Positions 9,192 to 18,878 of a stretch of DNA of 64,000 bases are shown here, piece after piece. Both the position numbers and the translations under genes were made by a program. Below the pieces are notes generated by a model. The model ran no database searches and was not told the origin of the DNA. It was given only the letters and a program-made list of their open reading frames with translations. Position 1 is the stretch's first letter, and each line of letters begins with the position of its first letter. Origin of the DNA: Rhodopirellula baltica SH 1 (GTDB taxonomy: Bacteria; Planctomycetota; Planctomycetia; Pirellulales; Pirellulaceae); assembly GCF_000196115.1 (NCBI RefSeq), contig NC_005027.1:3038001-3102000 (forward strand), given 5' to 3'.

Positions 9192-10607
9192 ATGATGCTA
9201 TCACGTCTTGCTCTGGTCATCCTAGCGTCGCTTGTCTGCTCATCTGCGGTTCAAGCACAACGGTATTTCCTAGGCCAAGGCGTGATGTCCGGTGAAGTCA
9301 CCTCGACTAGCGTGTTGCTGCAAACGAGACTGACCGCGAGAGAAGGGTTGGACGAATCCGGCGACTTGCCGGGTCGCGCAGGAAGAGTACGTTTCGAATG
9401 GTCCACCGCCCCAGATTTTCGATCGTCGCAAACGAGCGACCAGTTGATCGCGGAACCTGGCCACGATTTCATCGTTCGCCACCTGGTCACGTCGCTCACT
9501 CCCGGAACGCGTTACTACTATCGAGCATTGGTTTCCGTCGCGACCGAGGAACGCCCGTTCGAACCAATCGGGCAATTCCAAACGCTCCCGGCCGAAGACT
9601 CCGAGGCCGATGTCGAGTTCCTGGTTTTCAGTTGCATGAACTACAACAAGTTCCTGCACGGCAAGAAAGCCAAGTCATCCGGGCCACTGACTGCCACGGA
9701 AGAGGACAAGCGACTGGGTTATCCGGCGTTGGTCCATATGAAAAAACATTCGCCAGCTTTCTTCGTTGGTACCGGCGACATCGTTTACTACGACAATCCC
9801 TATCGAAATGCGGAAACCTTGACGCAGCTTCGACAATGCTGGCACGAACAGTTCCGTTTCCCTCGCCTGATCGATTTCCTGAAAGAAGTCCCGGGGTATT
9901 GGTCCAAAGATGACCATGACTTTCGATTCAACGATTCGGACCACGACAAGGATCGTCTGCCGCTTCCCAACACCGGAATTCAAGTCTTTCGAGAACAACT
10001 GCCCATCGTTCCCGCGGACGATCAGGATTCACCAACCTATCGCACTTTTCGTGTCAACCAACACCTTCAAATTTGGTTGACGGAAGGTCGTGACTACCGA
10101 TCACCCAATCGCATGAAGGATGGACCGGAGAAGACACTGTGGGGCGACGAGCAAAAGCAATGGCTCAAGAGCACACTGAAAGCAAGTGACGCGAAATGGA
10201 AGTTGTTGATCTCGCCCACTCCTTTGATCGGCCCTGACGATGCCTACAAAAAAGACAACCACGCCAATTTGAAGGGATTTCGGCACGAAGCGAATGAGTT
10301 CTTTGAGTGGTTGGACGCCAATGAAATCGATCACTTCATGACGATGTGTGGCGACCGACACTGGCAGTACCACAGCATTCATCCGTCGGGCATTCAAGAG
10401 TTTGCTTGCGGCGCCTTGAATGACGAAAACTCTCGAATGGGCGTGCCGCCTGGGTCACGGCGAGGCACCGACCCTGAAGCTTTGATCGAACAGCCATTCA
10501 TCTCGCCGGAACCCAGCGGAGGCTTCCTATCGGTCACTGCGGGCGAGGATCTGTTAGTCGAGTTTTACAACGACGAGGGCAAACTTCTCTACGAAGCCCG
10601 CCCCTAA
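9192..10607 (+). CDS. PhoD-like metallophosphatase (alkaline phosphatase D family), secreted
   Basis: 471 residues with a signal peptide (MMLSRLALVILASLVCSSAVQAQ). An N-terminal Fn3-like segment (about 25-135, with LTPGTRYYYRALV) precedes the metallophosphatase domain. The metal-site motifs are FSCMN, VGTGDIVYYD, WSKDDHDF and MCGDRHWQYH. PhoD enzymes are calcium/iron phosphodiesterases acting outside the cytoplasm, usually during phosphate scavenging. The substrate is not evident from sequence. Either of the two adjacent ATGs (9192, 9195) could be used. Confidence 0.88.
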   Translation: MMLSRLALVILASLVCSSAVQAQRYFLGQGVMSGEVTSTSVLLQTRLTAREGLDESGDLPGRAGRVRFEWSTAPDFRSSQTSDQLIAEPGHDFIVRHLVTSLTPGTRYYYRALVSVATEERPFEPIGQFQTLPAEDSEADVEFLVFSCMNYNKFLHGKKAKSSGPLTATEEDKRLGYPALVHMKKHSPAFFVGTGDIVYYDNPYRNAETLTQLRQCWHEQFRFPRLIDFLKEVPGYWSKDDHDFRFNDSDHDKDRLPLPNTGIQVFREQLPIVPADDQDSPTYRTFRVNQHLQIWLTEGRDYRSPNRMKDGPEKTLWGDEQKQWLKSTLKASDAKWKLLISPTPLIGPDDAYKKDNHANLKGFRHEANEFFEWLDANEIDHFMTMCGDRHWQYHSIHPSGIQEFACGALNDENSRMGVPPGSRRGTDPEALIEQPFISPEPSGGFLSVTAGEDLLVEFYNDEGKLLYEARP

Positions 10608-11021
10608 CCACGGTCTCTCGACGGCTCACACTGGCGACTCAAAAGACGATCGCCAGACATGGTGAGCAAGCGTTTCTCGCGTGCACCTAACACACCGCTT
10701 GCGCCGATATCCTGAAACGGGACGAGCCCCAACGGCAAGCTTGCAATGCCTGCTTCACCATTCATGAATTGAATGTCCGGCGCCGCCCCGAGTTTAAAAA
10801 TCCACATGGAAAATTCAAACTCGGCTATGGGATTCTTACCGGCTCAGTGGAAACTAATCCGACTGAAACGCCTCCTGAAGACGCTTCCTCCCCCACTAAG
10901 TGATGAGCGGGAAACGAGTGCCACGCAGCCTTCGCCGGAAAGCCCCACGGGTGCTTCGCATAAAAGGCTCCTGGCATTCATCTCCCAACCGTTCCCAATC
11001 CCCGCGTTGCCCCGCCTTTTG
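10608..11021. other. Gap before the fucosidase; no gene recognised
   Basis: About 410 bases. The fucosidase frame is open back to 10773, but those residues do not look like the GH29 family, and ATG 11022/11034 leads straight into a signal peptide. On the minus strand 10604-10807 encodes a 67-residue frame containing GAREKRLLTMSGDRLLSRQ, which I do not accept as a gene. The stretch could be one of the dispersed repeats of these genomes, but I cannot test that here. Confidence 0.4.
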
Positions 11022-11033
11022 ATGAGCTGCAGC

Positions 11034-12641
11034 ATGAAATTCCGGACGACACTGATGTCCATGTTGGCGTGTATCACACTCCAAACCGCCGTGGCACAAG
11101 ACCAAACCAAACCTCACCCGGCGACATTGCCTCACCCACAGGTCGAGCCAGCCCTGAAGAATATTCACGCGACCATCGCCGAGGGTCCCTTCGAGGCCGA
11201 CTGGAATTCGCTGGAGAAGTACGAGATCCCGCAGTGGTACAAGGATGCAAAATTCGGCATCTTCATTCACTGGGGAGCCTACAGCGTTCCTGCGTATGGC
11301 AGTGAGTGGTACCCACGGCAGATGTACATCGATCGTGACCGCCGAGGCGACAATTTTTTCCAGCATCACATCGACACCTACGGCCCGCAAAAAACGTTTG
11401 GCTACAAAGACTTCATCCCGCAGTTCAAAGCGGAAAAATTTGACGCGAAAGCGTGGGCCCAGCTTTTCAAAGATACCGGGGCTCGCTACGTCATCCCGGT
11501 TGCCGAGCACCACGATGGATTCCCAATGTACGACTGTGCGTTCACCCGCTGGGACGCATCCGAGATGGGGCCTAAACGTGATGTGATCCAAGAACTATCC
11601 GAAGCTGTTCGTGCAAAAGGCATGAAGTTCGGCGTTAGCAGCCACCGAGCATTCAACTGGATGTTCTACGTGCGTGACGAATCGTTCGACAATGCGGACC
11701 CGCAGTACGCTGACCTCTATGGCCGTCCAATGCCTTTCCTGTTTGAGGAGAATGCGTGGGATTACCAACACAACTTCACACCGCAAGACGACCAATTCAA
11801 AGACGATTGGTTGGCTCGTTCCTGCGAGTTGGTAGACAAGTACAAACCAGATGTGTTTTGGTTCGACTTCGGAATCACCCCAAAACATGGCGACTCGACT
11901 CACGAGAACAACACGTACGCCGAACACCTGCAGAAATTCGCAGCCTACTACTACAACAAAACGTCCGCCAAAGACTCCGACCTCGGCATCATCAACTACA
12001 AATTCAACGCGTTCCCCGAATCCGCCGCGGTTTTGGACAAAGAACGCTCCAAGATGGCGGAAATCCGCAAGCCTTTTTGGCAAACCGATACGGCGGTGAG
12101 TTCCAGTTCATGGGGCTATACCGAGAACCAACGCTACAAAACTCCTGAGCGATTGGTGAACGACCTCGTCGATATCGTTAGTAAAAATGGTTGCCTGCTA
12201 TTGAACGTGGGACCTCGCGCTGACGGAACCATTCCCGAAGAAGACCAAGCCATCCTGAAGGCAATCGGTGATTGGTTAAAGGTCAACGGCGAGGCGATCT
12301 ACGACACGACCTATTGGAAGACTTTTGGTGAAGGACCAACATCGGTTTCGACAGGCCACGTTTCCGAATCCAAAGACAAACCTTTCACATCGGAAGACCT
12401 TCGGTTCACCACTCGCGACAACGTCCTGTACGTCCATGGCTTGAAGTGGCCCGAAAACAACGAGATCACGGTCAAGACATTGGCTCAGGGCAGCGATCTG
12501 TATCCGGAAGAGATCAGAACCATCCAATTGCTCGGGTTCGACAGGGAACTGAGTTGGGAACGAGACGCGTCAGGTGTGACCGTTTCGCTTCCAAAGGACA
12601 AAGCGTCGAAGTTTGCTTACGTCCTGAAGGTCACCCAATGA
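11034..12641 (+). CDS. Alpha-L-fucosidase, glycoside hydrolase family 29
   Basis: About 535 residues from ATG 11034 (ATG 11022 is possible). A signal peptide (MKFRTTLMSMLACITLQTAVAQ) is followed by the GH29 catalytic barrel: WYKDAKFGIFIHWGAYSVPAYGSEWYPRQMY, YVIPVAEHHDGFPMYDCAFTRWDA and KYKPDVFWFDFGI. The Asp in WFDFG, near residue 277, is at the position of the catalytic nucleophile. NGCLLLNVGPRADGTIPE and a small C-terminal beta domain complete the family pattern. The enzyme removes terminal L-fucose from glycans and is exported. The stop codon overlaps the start of the next gene, and a FucP-type permease follows, so liberated fucose is probably imported and oxidised. Confidence 0.94.
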   Translation: MKFRTTLMSMLACITLQTAVAQDQTKPHPATLPHPQVEPALKNIHATIAEGPFEADWNSLEKYEIPQWYKDAKFGIFIHWGAYSVPAYGSEWYPRQMYIDRDRRGDNFFQHHIDTYGPQKTFGYKDFIPQFKAEKFDAKAWAQLFKDTGARYVIPVAEHHDGFPMYDCAFTRWDASEMGPKRDVIQELSEAVRAKGMKFGVSSHRAFNWMFYVRDESFDNADPQYADLYGRPMPFLFEENAWDYQHNFTPQDDQFKDDWLARSCELVDKYKPDVFWFDFGITPKHGDSTHENNTYAEHLQKFAAYYYNKTSAKDSDLGIINYKFNAFPESAAVLDKERSKMAEIRKPFWQTDTAVSSSSWGYTENQRYKTPERLVNDLVDIVSKNGCLLLNVGPRADGTIPEEDQAILKAIGDWLKVNGEAIYDTTYWKTFGEGPTSVSTGHVSESKDKPFTSEDLRFTTRDNVLYVHGLKWPENNEITVKTLAQGSDLYPEEIRTIQLLGFDRELSWERDASGVTVSLPKDKASKFAYVLKVTQ

Positions 12642-13705
12642 TGCCAGAGTCGATTGCGTCTCAACGAGTCGAGAGAGCCGCCGTGCCAACCATTCGCAAT
12701 ACGCTGCCGCCAATCATCTTTGGCACCAGTGCATTGGGCAATCTTTACCAAGCGGTCGACCGCGATACCAAGCGGTCCATCGTTTCGGAATGGTTTGAAC
12801 ATTGCGACGGTGTGGTTGCCGCAGATTCAGCCGGCAAGTACGGCGCGGGTTTGGCTTTGGAAAGCATGGCGGATGCATTGCGTTCATTGAACGTTGCTCC
12901 GGATCAAATTCTGATCAGCAACAAACTTGGTTGGCGGCGGGTGGCTTTGACGACGCCGGAACCAACCTTCGAACCCGGTGCCTGGGTTGGGCTCAAACAC
13001 GATGCGGTCCAGGACATCAGCTACGACGGCATTTTGAGATGCTGGGAACAGGGTTGCGAGCTACTCGCTCCCTACCGACCGCAATTGGTATCGGTCCACG
13101 ACCCGGACGAATACCTGGCCGCCGCGACCGACGAAAACGATCGCCAACGACGCTGGGAAGACATCCTGGGTGCCTACCAAGCGTTGAGTGAACTACGTGA
13201 TCGCGGTGATGTCTTGGCGATAGGCGTTGGTTCAAAGGACTGGCGTGTGTCCGAAGAACTCGCACGAGCCTTTCCCTTGGACTGGGTGATGCTCGCGACC
13301 AGCCTCACCATTCGGACTCATCCAGAATCCTTGCTGGACTTCGTTGAAGCGATGCGTCTTCAAGGTGTCAGTGTGATCAACTCAGCCGTCTTTCATGCCG
13401 GCTTTTTAACCGGTGGTGACTACTACGATTATCGAAAAGTCACCGGCGAAAGCGTCGAGGATCAGGAGCTGATTTCTTGGCGACAACGATTCCATGATCA
13501 CTGCAAGCGACATGGCGTTCGGCCAGCCGAAGCGTGCGTCGCCTTCGGCATGTCACCACCTGGTGTCGTGGCGACCGCTTTGAACAGCAGCAAACCAGAT
13601 CGGATCGCTCAGAATGTTCAACTGGTTTCGGCCAAGCCTCCTGCTGAGTTTTGGACATCGATGAAACAAGACGGTTTGATCGACACGTCTTACCCATACG
13701 TCTGA
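12638..13705 (+). CDS. Aldo/keto reductase, probable L-fucose (aldose) dehydrogenase
   Basis: 355 residues from ATG 12638, which overlaps the fucosidase TGA (ATGA); ATG 12641 is next in frame. Aldo/keto reductase family: PIIFGTSALGNLYQAV at the N-terminus, DSAGKYGAG with the catalytic Tyr position, ISNKLGW, VSVHDPDEYL and DRGDVLAIGVGSKDW. The pattern resembles D-threo-aldose/L-fucose 1-dehydrogenases, which oxidise fucose to fuconolactone with NAD(P). The specific substrate is inferred from context: it lies between a fucosidase and a fucose permease homologue. No lactonase or dehydratase is in the window, so downstream steps must be elsewhere. Confidence 0.85.
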   Translation: MMPESIASQRVERAAVPTIRNTLPPIIFGTSALGNLYQAVDRDTKRSIVSEWFEHCDGVVAADSAGKYGAGLALESMADALRSLNVAPDQILISNKLGWRRVALTTPEPTFEPGAWVGLKHDAVQDISYDGILRCWEQGCELLAPYRPQLVSVHDPDEYLAAATDENDRQRRWEDILGAYQALSELRDRGDVLAIGVGSKDWRVSEELARAFPLDWVMLATSLTIRTHPESLLDFVEAMRLQGVSVINSAVFHAGFLTGGDYYDYRKVTGESVEDQELISWRQRFHDHCKRHGVRPAEACVAFGMSPPGVVATALNSSKPDRIAQNVQLVSAKPPAEFWTSMKQDGLIDTSYPYV

Positions 13706-13795
13706 TACGAGCCGTTATGATTTGCGTGATCCACGGCTTAACCATTGGCGTGGACATCTCTTCCTTCATTCCTCCAACTCCTCCCCAGGAAACTC

Positions 13796-15121
13796 ATGGC
13801 TGAACCAATCGTCGCTGAACCACAATCCGAGGCTGAAGTGGTTCCCAAGAGTTACTTGGTCGCGTTTGTTCTGACGACGTTCTGTTTTGCCCTGTGGGGA
13901 TTTGCCAACGACATCACCAACCCCTTGGTGGAAGCGTTTGGACGAATTTTCAATCAAAGCACCTTTGCAAGCTCCTTCGTGCAGTTCGCCTTCTACGGTG
14001 GTTACTGCTTCATGGCGTTGCCCGCCGCACTGTTCATCAAGCGATTTTCGTACAAAACCGGCCTGCTCGTTGGGCTGGCGTTGTATGCACTGGGAGGATT
14101 GGCATTCATTCCCGCCGCCAGTGTTGGCGAGTTCATGCCATTCTTGATCGCATTCTTCGTGATGACCTGTGGCCTGAGTTTTCTGGAAACCAGTGCCAAC
14201 CCCTACATCCTTTCAATGGGCCCCGCCTCAACCGCGACCCAACGCCTGAACTTGGCTCAGTCGTTCAATCCACTTGGATCGATCGTTGGCATCCTCACCG
14301 CCAAATACGCCATCCTTTCGAACATCAATCCTTTGGACGGTCCCGAAAGAGCGGAACTGCCAATTGAAGAATTCGAAGCGATGAAGTTCTCGGACCTAGC
14401 CATTGTTCGCGGCCCGTACGTGGCAATTGGATTGGTGATCGCCACCATGTTCGTATTGATCCTGGTCAAGAAGATGCCACGCAATCAAGACTCGGACCGG
14501 TCACTCGATATTGGAGGAACACTCAGCCGGTTATTTGCGAATGCTCGCTATGTGGGTGGAGTGATTGCACAGGCGTTCTATGTCGGCGCTCAAATCATGT
14601 GTTGGACGTTCACCGCGCAATACGGCAAAGACGTCTTCGTGGCCGAAGGCATGTCCGCCGGAGACGGTGCGACGGCGGCATCCTCTTTCACGCTGTATTC
14701 GATGGTGTTGTTCGCCGTCTCCCGATTTGTCTGCACGTTCCTGCTGAAATACGTTCGTCCGGGCGCGTTGTTGATGGTTTTGGCTCTCGGCGCAATGGCA
14801 TTGCTGGTTCCCGTCATTTTCATTGGGGGCAAAGTGGGCCTGTGGTCTCTCGTCGGCGTCTCGGGTTGCATGTCTTTGATGTTCCCGACCATCTATGGCA
14901 TCGCCCTAGATCGAGTCGGTGACGACGCCAAATTGGGTGCCGCGGGGTTGGTGATGGCAATCGCCGGCGGATCCGTCATGCCGCCGCTGCAGGGCTACTT
15001 GATCGACACATGGTCGCTCAACTTTTCCTTCGTTTTGCCGCTGATTTGTTTCTTGGTGATCGCGATTTACGGCTTGTTCACTTCCAAGCCACAGGCTCCT
15101 CTGGCCGCTCCGGCTGCCTGA
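13796..15121 (+). CDS. fucP: L-fucose:H+ symporter-like MFS permease
   Basis: 441 residues from ATG 13796, with AGGA five bases upstream; the longer frame from 13745 has no such site. There are twelve predicted membrane segments and a FucP-subfamily signature: TTFCFALWGFANDITNPLV near the start, FYGGYCFMALPAALFIKRFSYK, GLSFLETSANPYI and AQSFNPLGSI. FucP-type carriers import L-fucose with protons, and relatives import other hexoses. The position directly after the fucosidase and dehydrogenase supports fucose. The symbol is by homology and context. Confidence 0.85.
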   Translation: MAEPIVAEPQSEAEVVPKSYLVAFVLTTFCFALWGFANDITNPLVEAFGRIFNQSTFASSFVQFAFYGGYCFMALPAALFIKRFSYKTGLLVGLALYALGGLAFIPAASVGEFMPFLIAFFVMTCGLSFLETSANPYILSMGPASTATQRLNLAQSFNPLGSIVGILTAKYAILSNINPLDGPERAELPIEEFEAMKFSDLAIVRGPYVAIGLVIATMFVLILVKKMPRNQDSDRSLDIGGTLSRLFANARYVGGVIAQAFYVGAQIMCWTFTAQYGKDVFVAEGMSAGDGATAASSFTLYSMVLFAVSRFVCTFLLKYVRPGALLMVLALGAMALLVPVIFIGGKVGLWSLVGVSGCMSLMFPTIYGIALDRVGDDAKLGAAGLVMAIAGGSVMPPLQGYLIDTWSLNFSFVLPLICFLVIAIYGLFTSKPQAPLAAPAA

Positions 15122-15288
15122 ATGCGAAACGCCGGACGCCAGAATTGAAAACAGGGTTAGAAAAATCCATCCCGGTGTGTGACACTGGGCGGGCTTCCAA
15201 ATCGGACTTGCGCCGTCGGGAATGATCGATTCATTCGATTGACCGACTCAGCCGGTCGCCAACCCGCTCCACACAAAACACTCTGACC

Positions 15289-16269
15289 ATGTCGATTCAA
15301 TGGTTCCCCGGCCACATGCACAAAGCTCGGCTGGAAATCCAGGCTGCGTTGCCAAAAGTGGATGTGGTGATGGAGATCATCGACGCTCGGATTCCTTATT
15401 CGAGCGAGAATCCGATGTTGGCCGACATTCGCGGTGACAAAGCCTGCTTGAAAGTCCTGACCAAATCCGATTTGGCCGATCCACACCGGACTGAAGAATG
15501 GTTGGACGCGTTGAACAGTTCCAGCTCCACGCGGGCTCGCTCGGTAACGACCGACGACGTGCCAACCATACGCCGATTGAAATCCGCTCTGATCGGCATG
15601 TGCCCTCATCGAAAAGGTCGATCCATCAATGCGATGGTGATGGGAATTCCCAATGTCGGCAAATCAACCATCATCAACTTTCTGGCCGGTCGCAAAGTCG
15701 CCAAAACCGGCAACACGCCCGCGGTGACCCAGCATCAACAGCGTGTTGACATCGGCGATGGAGTGATCCTGTGGGACACACCCGGAATGCTTTGGCCAAA
15801 GGTCCACAACGTTAGCAGCGGCTATCGATTGGCATTGATCGGATCCATCAAAGACACCGCGATGGACTACACCGACGTCGGCTTTTTTGCCGCTCGGTAT
15901 TTCATGGAACAGTATCCCGATCGATTGGCCAGCCGTTTTGATCTCGAGTCGGTTGCTGACACCGAAATGGCGGTCATTGAAGACATCGGCCGCCGCCGGG
16001 GCTGCCTGGGCCGGAACAACCGAGTCGATCTGGAACGAGCCTCTCGAATCCTGATTCAGGAATACCGCACCGGCGGCTTGGGCCGGCTCACGCTCGAGAC
16101 ACCTGCGACGATGCAACGAGAACGCATCCTCACGCAAAAGGCGATGGTCGAAGCCGAAGAAGCCGCTCGCTTGAAAGACGAGAAACGCAAGAAGCGATTC
16201 AAGAACAAGCAAAAGGCCCAACGCAAATCTCGCGAGATGGATGCTTCGCGTCGCGACCGCCGCCAGTAA
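15289..16269 (+). CDS. ylqF: Ribosome biogenesis GTPase YlqF/RbgA
   Basis: 326 residues. It starts with MSIQWFPGHMHKAR, the hallmark of the family, and shows the circularly permuted order of GTPase motifs: G4 TKSD at 58-61, then G1 GIPNVGKS at 119-126, then G3 DTPG at 163-166. The C-terminus is very basic (KRKKRFKNKQKAQRKSREM), suited to rRNA contact and longer than needed for the GTPase fold. YlqF/RbgA promotes late 50S assembly in the cytoplasm. It stands alone on its strand. Confidence 0.94.
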   Translation: MSIQWFPGHMHKARLEIQAALPKVDVVMEIIDARIPYSSENPMLADIRGDKACLKVLTKSDLADPHRTEEWLDALNSSSSTRARSVTTDDVPTIRRLKSALIGMCPHRKGRSINAMVMGIPNVGKSTIINFLAGRKVAKTGNTPAVTQHQQRVDIGDGVILWDTPGMLWPKVHNVSSGYRLALIGSIKDTAMDYTDVGFFAARYFMEQYPDRLASRFDLESVADTEMAVIEDIGRRRGCLGRNNRVDLERASRILIQEYRTGGLGRLTLETPATMQRERILTQKAMVEAEEAARLKDEKRKKRFKNKQKAQRKSREMDASRRDRRQ

Positions 16270-16405
16270 ACCTGGTCATGAAAGAATCACTCGGCAATGT
16301 AATTGTTGCCGAACAGTCTCGCAGATCGGGAAAGCTTCCGAGTGAAGCACACAAGCATTCGTAGTGTGCTTCACATGCATGTGAAGCGGCACGGATCCGC
16401 GACAC

Positions 16406-17272
16406 TCACTCCGCCGACTGAGCAGCGAACAGTTCGTGGAAGAAAACTCGCATCGCGTCCCACGACCGGTGGTCTGCCTTCTCGTTGTACGCCGCGCCTT
16501 TGCTGTTGTCGTTGCCGGCCATCGGCTGCGTAAATGAATGAACCGCATTGGCGTAAACATTCATTTGCCAATCGACATCGTTCGCATCGAACTCAGCGAT
16601 CGTTGCTTCGATGTCTTCCTTAGGAACGTAAGGATCGTCAGCACCGTGGCAAATCAAAATTCTGGCTTTGATGTTCGCTCCGTCCTCAGGGGTGGGCGAA
16701 TCCAAACCACCGTGGAAGCTGACAATGCCGTTGATGTCCGCTCCGTTGCGTGCCAGTTCAATCACCCCGGTTCCTCCAAAGCAGTATCCGATCGCTGCCA
16801 CCTGATCCGAGGCCAAATTGTCCGCCTTGCGAAGTTGCTCCAAACCCAAGTTCAATCGGCGACGATAGAGTTCTCGATCGCTTTTGTATTTTCCTGAGAA
16901 CTCTGCCGCTTCGCCCGTGTCTGCGGGACGAACACCACGACCATAGATATCCAGAGCGAAAGCGATGTATCCCAGCTCGGCCAATTGACGGCAACGACGA
17001 CGTTCGTAGTCGGTCAGCCCCATCCATTGATGCACGACCAAAACCCCGGGCTTGCCCGACTCGGCTTTCGTACCGGCGGGACGCACACTGGTATCAAAAG
17101 CCAAGAATCCTTCCAGCACCACGTCGCCATCGTTGTAGACGATGGTTTGTGTCTGCACTTCCGCCTGTGCAACCGAAGCTGGCCCGGTCACACAAGCAAA
17201 CAAACCAAAGGCGAGCAGGGCCGGTAACTTTGAAGAAACGAAGCGACGGACATCAAGACAGCAGCACAACAT
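16406..17272 (-). CDS. Dienelactone hydrolase family protein, exported
   Basis: 288 residues from ATG 17272; an in-frame TTG at 17293 is a weaker start. A signal peptide ends near VAQAEVQ. The alpha/beta hydrolase body shows GVLVVHQWMGLTDYERRR, AAIGYCFGGTGVIELAR (nucleophile elbow GYCFGG with Cys, as in dienelactone hydrolases), ILICHGADDPYVP (acid) and YANAVHSFTQP (His). The catalytic Cys-Asp-His set is therefore complete. The true substrate in planctomycetes is unknown; an ester or lactone is likely. Confidence 0.9.
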   Translation of the reverse strand: MLCCCLDVRRFVSSKLPALLAFGLFACVTGPASVAQAEVQTQTIVYNDGDVVLEGFLAFDTSVRPAGTKAESGKPGVLVVHQWMGLTDYERRRCRQLAELGYIAFALDIYGRGVRPADTGEAAEFSGKYKSDRELYRRRLNLGLEQLRKADNLASDQVAAIGYCFGGTGVIELARNGADINGIVSFHGGLDSPTPEDGANIKARILICHGADDPYVPKEDIEATIAEFDANDVDWQMNVYANAVHSFTQPMAGNDNSKGAAYNEKADHRSWDAMRVFFHELFAAQSAE

Positions 17273-17382
17273 GAAAGATCCTCGGGCGGGCAATGGGCAT
17301 CAAATACAAACGACGCTGCGATTGTAAAAGCAAAACCACCCCAACGAAAAGAACGTGAGAGCGGTTTCCAAGGTGGCGGCTT

Positions 17383-18579
17383 CTAGTATCGCCGAACCCG
17401 AGCGATCAACATCATGCCGACGCCAGACAAAACCACGTTGCCAATCCAGACTCCATACGGGGGCATGTCACCCGCCTTTGCTTGGTCCAAACCCAACAAG
17501 TAAAGCGGATAATAAACCAAGATCGTCGGCAGAAAACACATGCCGAACGTTGTCCAGTAATCACTGGTCTTTGCGACGATCGCCAGCGGAGCACCAACGA
17601 GCACGAAGAAGAAACACGTGAAACCTTCCGCCCAACGACGCCACGGTTCGGTCTGCAAACGGGTCAAACGATGTCGACTGGATTGCAAACTCGATTGAAT
17701 TGCCGAAGATTTTTCACCGCCGATCTCGGCTGGTCGTGATGTCAACAAAGAGAAACCGGTGAACGCAGCGAGCTCACCGATTTTCGCATGAGTGCGTTCA
17801 CGCTGGCGAAGTCGTTCATTTCGAATCAGTCGCAGCGGCAACTCACTCGGGCTTCGCGTGGAAACATCGGTTTCTTCCAACGCATTTCCGATTGGAATTT
17901 CAAACTGATGTTCGCCGTAGAAATCGCCTTGCAATCCTTTTCCGCGAATGACCTGACTATCAACCAATTTCAGGACAAGGGACAGACTCTCCTCATCCAT
18001 CATCAATTGGCCTTCGCTCGCCGTCACGGTGAACGCGTCGTCGCCCTTGCCTCGAACGGTCACTCGAGGCGAAATCATTCGGCGACCGTCAATTTCGCGA
18101 ACATGGATCGAGAAACCATGATCGGACGTGTAGGAGTGGTCGCGTTCCAACAACCGGTAGGCGATGTCTTCGATCGAGAGCAACACGACTCGTTTGACGC
18201 CGGGTTTCCCCCAGGAAACCGCCATGTCGCTGCAGTAAACCGCGACTGGGCTGAGCAAAGCCGCAAAAACGATTGCCGGCTGCAGCAATCTCAGCGGTGA
18301 GATGCCCGACGCTTTGACGGTCGAGATCTCGCCGTCGGCAGCCATTCGGCCGTAAACGCAGCAAACGGAGAACAACGCCGTCGCGGGAACCGCGTGCTGC
18401 AAGGAAATCGGAATCGCGAATGGCAATAACTGCAGGACAGCCATCGCCCCCAAACCCTTGCGAAACAACTCTCGTCCCACCGCGATCAGCAGAATCAGCA
18501 GCGTCAACACGACGAGCGCAACGACGAAGATCCGAAGGATTTCGAAGAGAATCGTGCGTGTCAGACGGGTTGGAATCAC
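17383..18579 (-). CDS. LptF/LptG-family permease
   Basis: 398 residues. N-terminal membrane segments (ILFEILRIFVVALVVLTLLILLIAVGREL) with a LLPFAIPISLQHAVPATALFSVCCVYGRMAADGEI signature, a large periplasmic beta-jellyroll-like middle, and C-terminal membrane segments (GFTCFFFVLVGAPLAIVAK) match the YjgP/YjgQ family. LptF and LptG form the inner-membrane channel that extracts lipopolysaccharide. Only one family member is in the window and neither LptB nor LptC is adjacent, so I do not choose between F and G. Confidence 0.88.
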   Translation of the reverse strand: MIPTRLTRTILFEILRIFVVALVVLTLLILLIAVGRELFRKGLGAMAVLQLLPFAIPISLQHAVPATALFSVCCVYGRMAADGEISTVKASGISPLRLLQPAIVFAALLSPVAVYCSDMAVSWGKPGVKRVVLLSIEDIAYRLLERDHSYTSDHGFSIHVREIDGRRMISPRVTVRGKGDDAFTVTASEGQLMMDEESLSLVLKLVDSQVIRGKGLQGDFYGEHQFEIPIGNALEETDVSTRSPSELPLRLIRNERLRQRERTHAKIGELAAFTGFSLLTSRPAEIGGEKSSAIQSSLQSSRHRLTRLQTEPWRRWAEGFTCFFFVLVGAPLAIVAKTSDYWTTFGMCFLPTILVYYPLYLLGLDQAKAGDMPPYGVWIGNVVLSGVGMMLIARVRRY

Positions 18580-18878
18580 TGGCTCTGTATCAAAACAGCG
18601 GAAGCAAACTCTTTCAAGCTGGGAATTAGCAAAAATCGGCTGATCGGCGACAGATCAGCTCAGCGACTTCTGAAGGCGAGCTGAACGTCATTCCCCCTGG
18701 GAAACTGGGCGAATCGCTAAACGAACACCGATTCGCGAACTCGATTGATTCCGCTATGCAGGACCGGTAATTCGCCGCATTTCAGCTTGCCCATGCTGGT
18801 TGGCACGAATCCTGCCTCATTGGCCGCGGATCGGACACCTCATACTCTCATGATTTACCCTCTCAACCAAGGTTCCGA
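18580..18878. other. Divergent intergenic region
   Basis: About 300 bases between the LptF/G gene (minus) and the cardiolipin synthase gene (plus). It must hold both promoters. I see a 7-bp inverted repeat TCAGCTC/GAGCTGA with a long loop near 18656-18685, no open frame of interest and no convincing terminator. Confidence 0.4.
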
